A DNA stretch of 5,913 nt. Source: Mariprofundaceae bacterium. GTDB lineage: Bacteria; Pseudomonadota; Zetaproteobacteria; Mariprofundales; Mariprofundaceae. Position 1 is the stretch's first letter. Each line of letters opens with the position of its first letter. The stretch covers positions 1 through 5,913 of the forward strand of contig JAUZQP010000039.1 in NCBI GenBank assembly GCA_030950965.1, read 5' to 3'. Positions 5,387 to 5,913 of this stretch are shown here, piece after piece. Under the pieces are notes generated by a model. The model did no database searches. It was given only the letters and a program-made list of their open reading frames with translations, and was not told where the DNA came from. Position numbers and translations under genes: made by a program.

Positions 5387-5913
5387 ATTCCTTCCCCATC
5401 CCTATTCCCCGATCCAAGCGAAGCCAACGAGGATGGTCTGCTGTGTTACGGCGGTAGTTTGGATCCTGATATTTTGCTGGCTGCGTATCAGTCTGGCATC
5501 TTTCCTTTTTATTGCGCAGGTCAGCCTGTATTGTGGTGGAGTCCTGATCCACGCATGGTGTTGTTTCCCGATGAATTCTACTGCTCTAAACGGCTGGCGC
5601 GTCGGCTCTCGCAACCGCGCTACCGTTTGACCCATAACGCTGATTTTTCAGCCGTGATTCAAGCCTGTGCAGCCCCCCGTGGCGATGACGACGGCGATCA
5701 GCACAACGCATGGTTGCTGCCAGACATGATTGCTGCATATACCCATTTGCATCGGCTTGGTCATGCGCATTCCTTCGAGGTATGGTGTGACGATGCTTTA
5801 ATCGGTGGTGCTTATGGCGTGTTGCAACGCGGCGTGTTTTTTGCCGAGTCGATGTTTCACACGCAGCGTGATGGTTCCAAAATGGCGATGGCAACGATGA
5901 TTGATACAGCCAA
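5387..5913 (+). CDS. aat: Leucyl/phenylalanyl-tRNA-protein transferase, 5' part, ATT start
   Basis: The gene is cut by the right edge after 175 codons. Aat moves Leu or Phe from charged tRNA onto proteins with N-terminal Arg or Lys, marking them for ClpS/ClpAP degradation in the cytoplasm. The sequence follows E. coli Aat throughout: FPDPSEANEDGLLCYGGSL (7-25), AYQSGIFPF (33-41), PVLWWSPDPRMVLFP (47-61), AW (108-109), LGHAHSFEVW (124-133), GGAYGV (140-145) and AESMF (153-157) with the expected Glu154. The frame is open from the TGA at 5348 but has no ATG, GTG or TTG before TTG 5459, which would remove the conserved GLL-YGG block. ATT 5387 lies six bases after a perfect Shine-Dalgarno and gives an N-terminus of normal length. 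Oddities are the ATT start, Phe41 where E. coli has Trp49, and a longer acidic loop (GDDDGD, 99-104) before the conserved Trp109. A one-base sequence error in an ATG is the main alternative for the start. Confidence 0.93.
   Translation, partial: MPSPSLFPDPSEANEDGLLCYGGSLDPDILLAAYQSGIFPFYCAGQPVLWWSPDPRMVLFPDEFYCSKRLARRLSQPRYRLTHNADFSAVIQACAAPRGDDDGDQHNAWLLPDMIAAYTHLHRLGHAHSFEVWCDDALIGGAYGVLQRGVFFAESMFHTQRDGSKMAMATMIDTA

Noticed and set aside
5433..5630. 65-residue + strand ORF and the overlapping - strand ORFs at the right end
   Set aside because: They are out-of-frame shadows of aat, whose conserved motifs run through this stretch in another frame.

Overview
The window looks like chromosomal DNA of a Gram-negative proteobacterium. 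It holds the end of a type II secretion gene (gspB-like), an outer-membrane-type lipoprotein, a large FAD/Fe-S dehydrogenase of the DUF3683 kind that I associate mainly with beta- and gammaproteobacteria, and aat, the leucyl/phenylalanyl-tRNA-protein transferase gene. Base composition is moderate and coding density is high. I cannot name a genus. All four genes are on the + strand. I see no mobile element, tRNA, rRNA or CRISPR array.

Layout. Bases 1-697 are the 3' part of a gspB-like gene. Its visible N-terminal two thirds is a tandem array of a 15-bp unit (30 complete copies plus a partial one, running off the left edge) that encodes the pentapeptide PQAVA. It is followed by a C-terminal GspB domain. 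The reading frame runs straight through the array into that domain; an ATG at 464 is only an internal methionine. Thirteen bases later a 125-residue lipoprotein gene begins (711-1088), probably in the same operon. Bases 1089-1405 are non-coding and carry a hairpin, a candidate promoter and the first copy of a diverged intergenic element. Bases 1406-5242 encode a 1278-residue DUF3683 / FAD-linked oxidase / ferredoxin / double-CCG fusion protein, probably a membrane-associated 2-hydroxyacid dehydrogenase that feeds electrons to quinones. Bases 5243-5386 are a second non-coding gap, with a second copy of the same element (about 60% identity, collinear over about 130 bp), a possible terminator, and a strong hairpin just before a perfect Shine-Dalgarno sequence. 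From 5387 to the right edge runs aat. It has no ATG, GTG or TTG in a usable position and appears to start with ATT.

How the parts relate. The first two genes form a likely envelope/secretion unit: GspB helps place the secretin, and the adjacent lipoprotein is a reasonable but unproven pilotin candidate. The dehydrogenase and aat belong to central energy metabolism and N-end-rule protein turnover, and have no obvious functional link to the secretion genes. The points most worth a second look are the PQAVA linker, the paired intergenic elements, the AUU-start aat leader and the lipoprotein.
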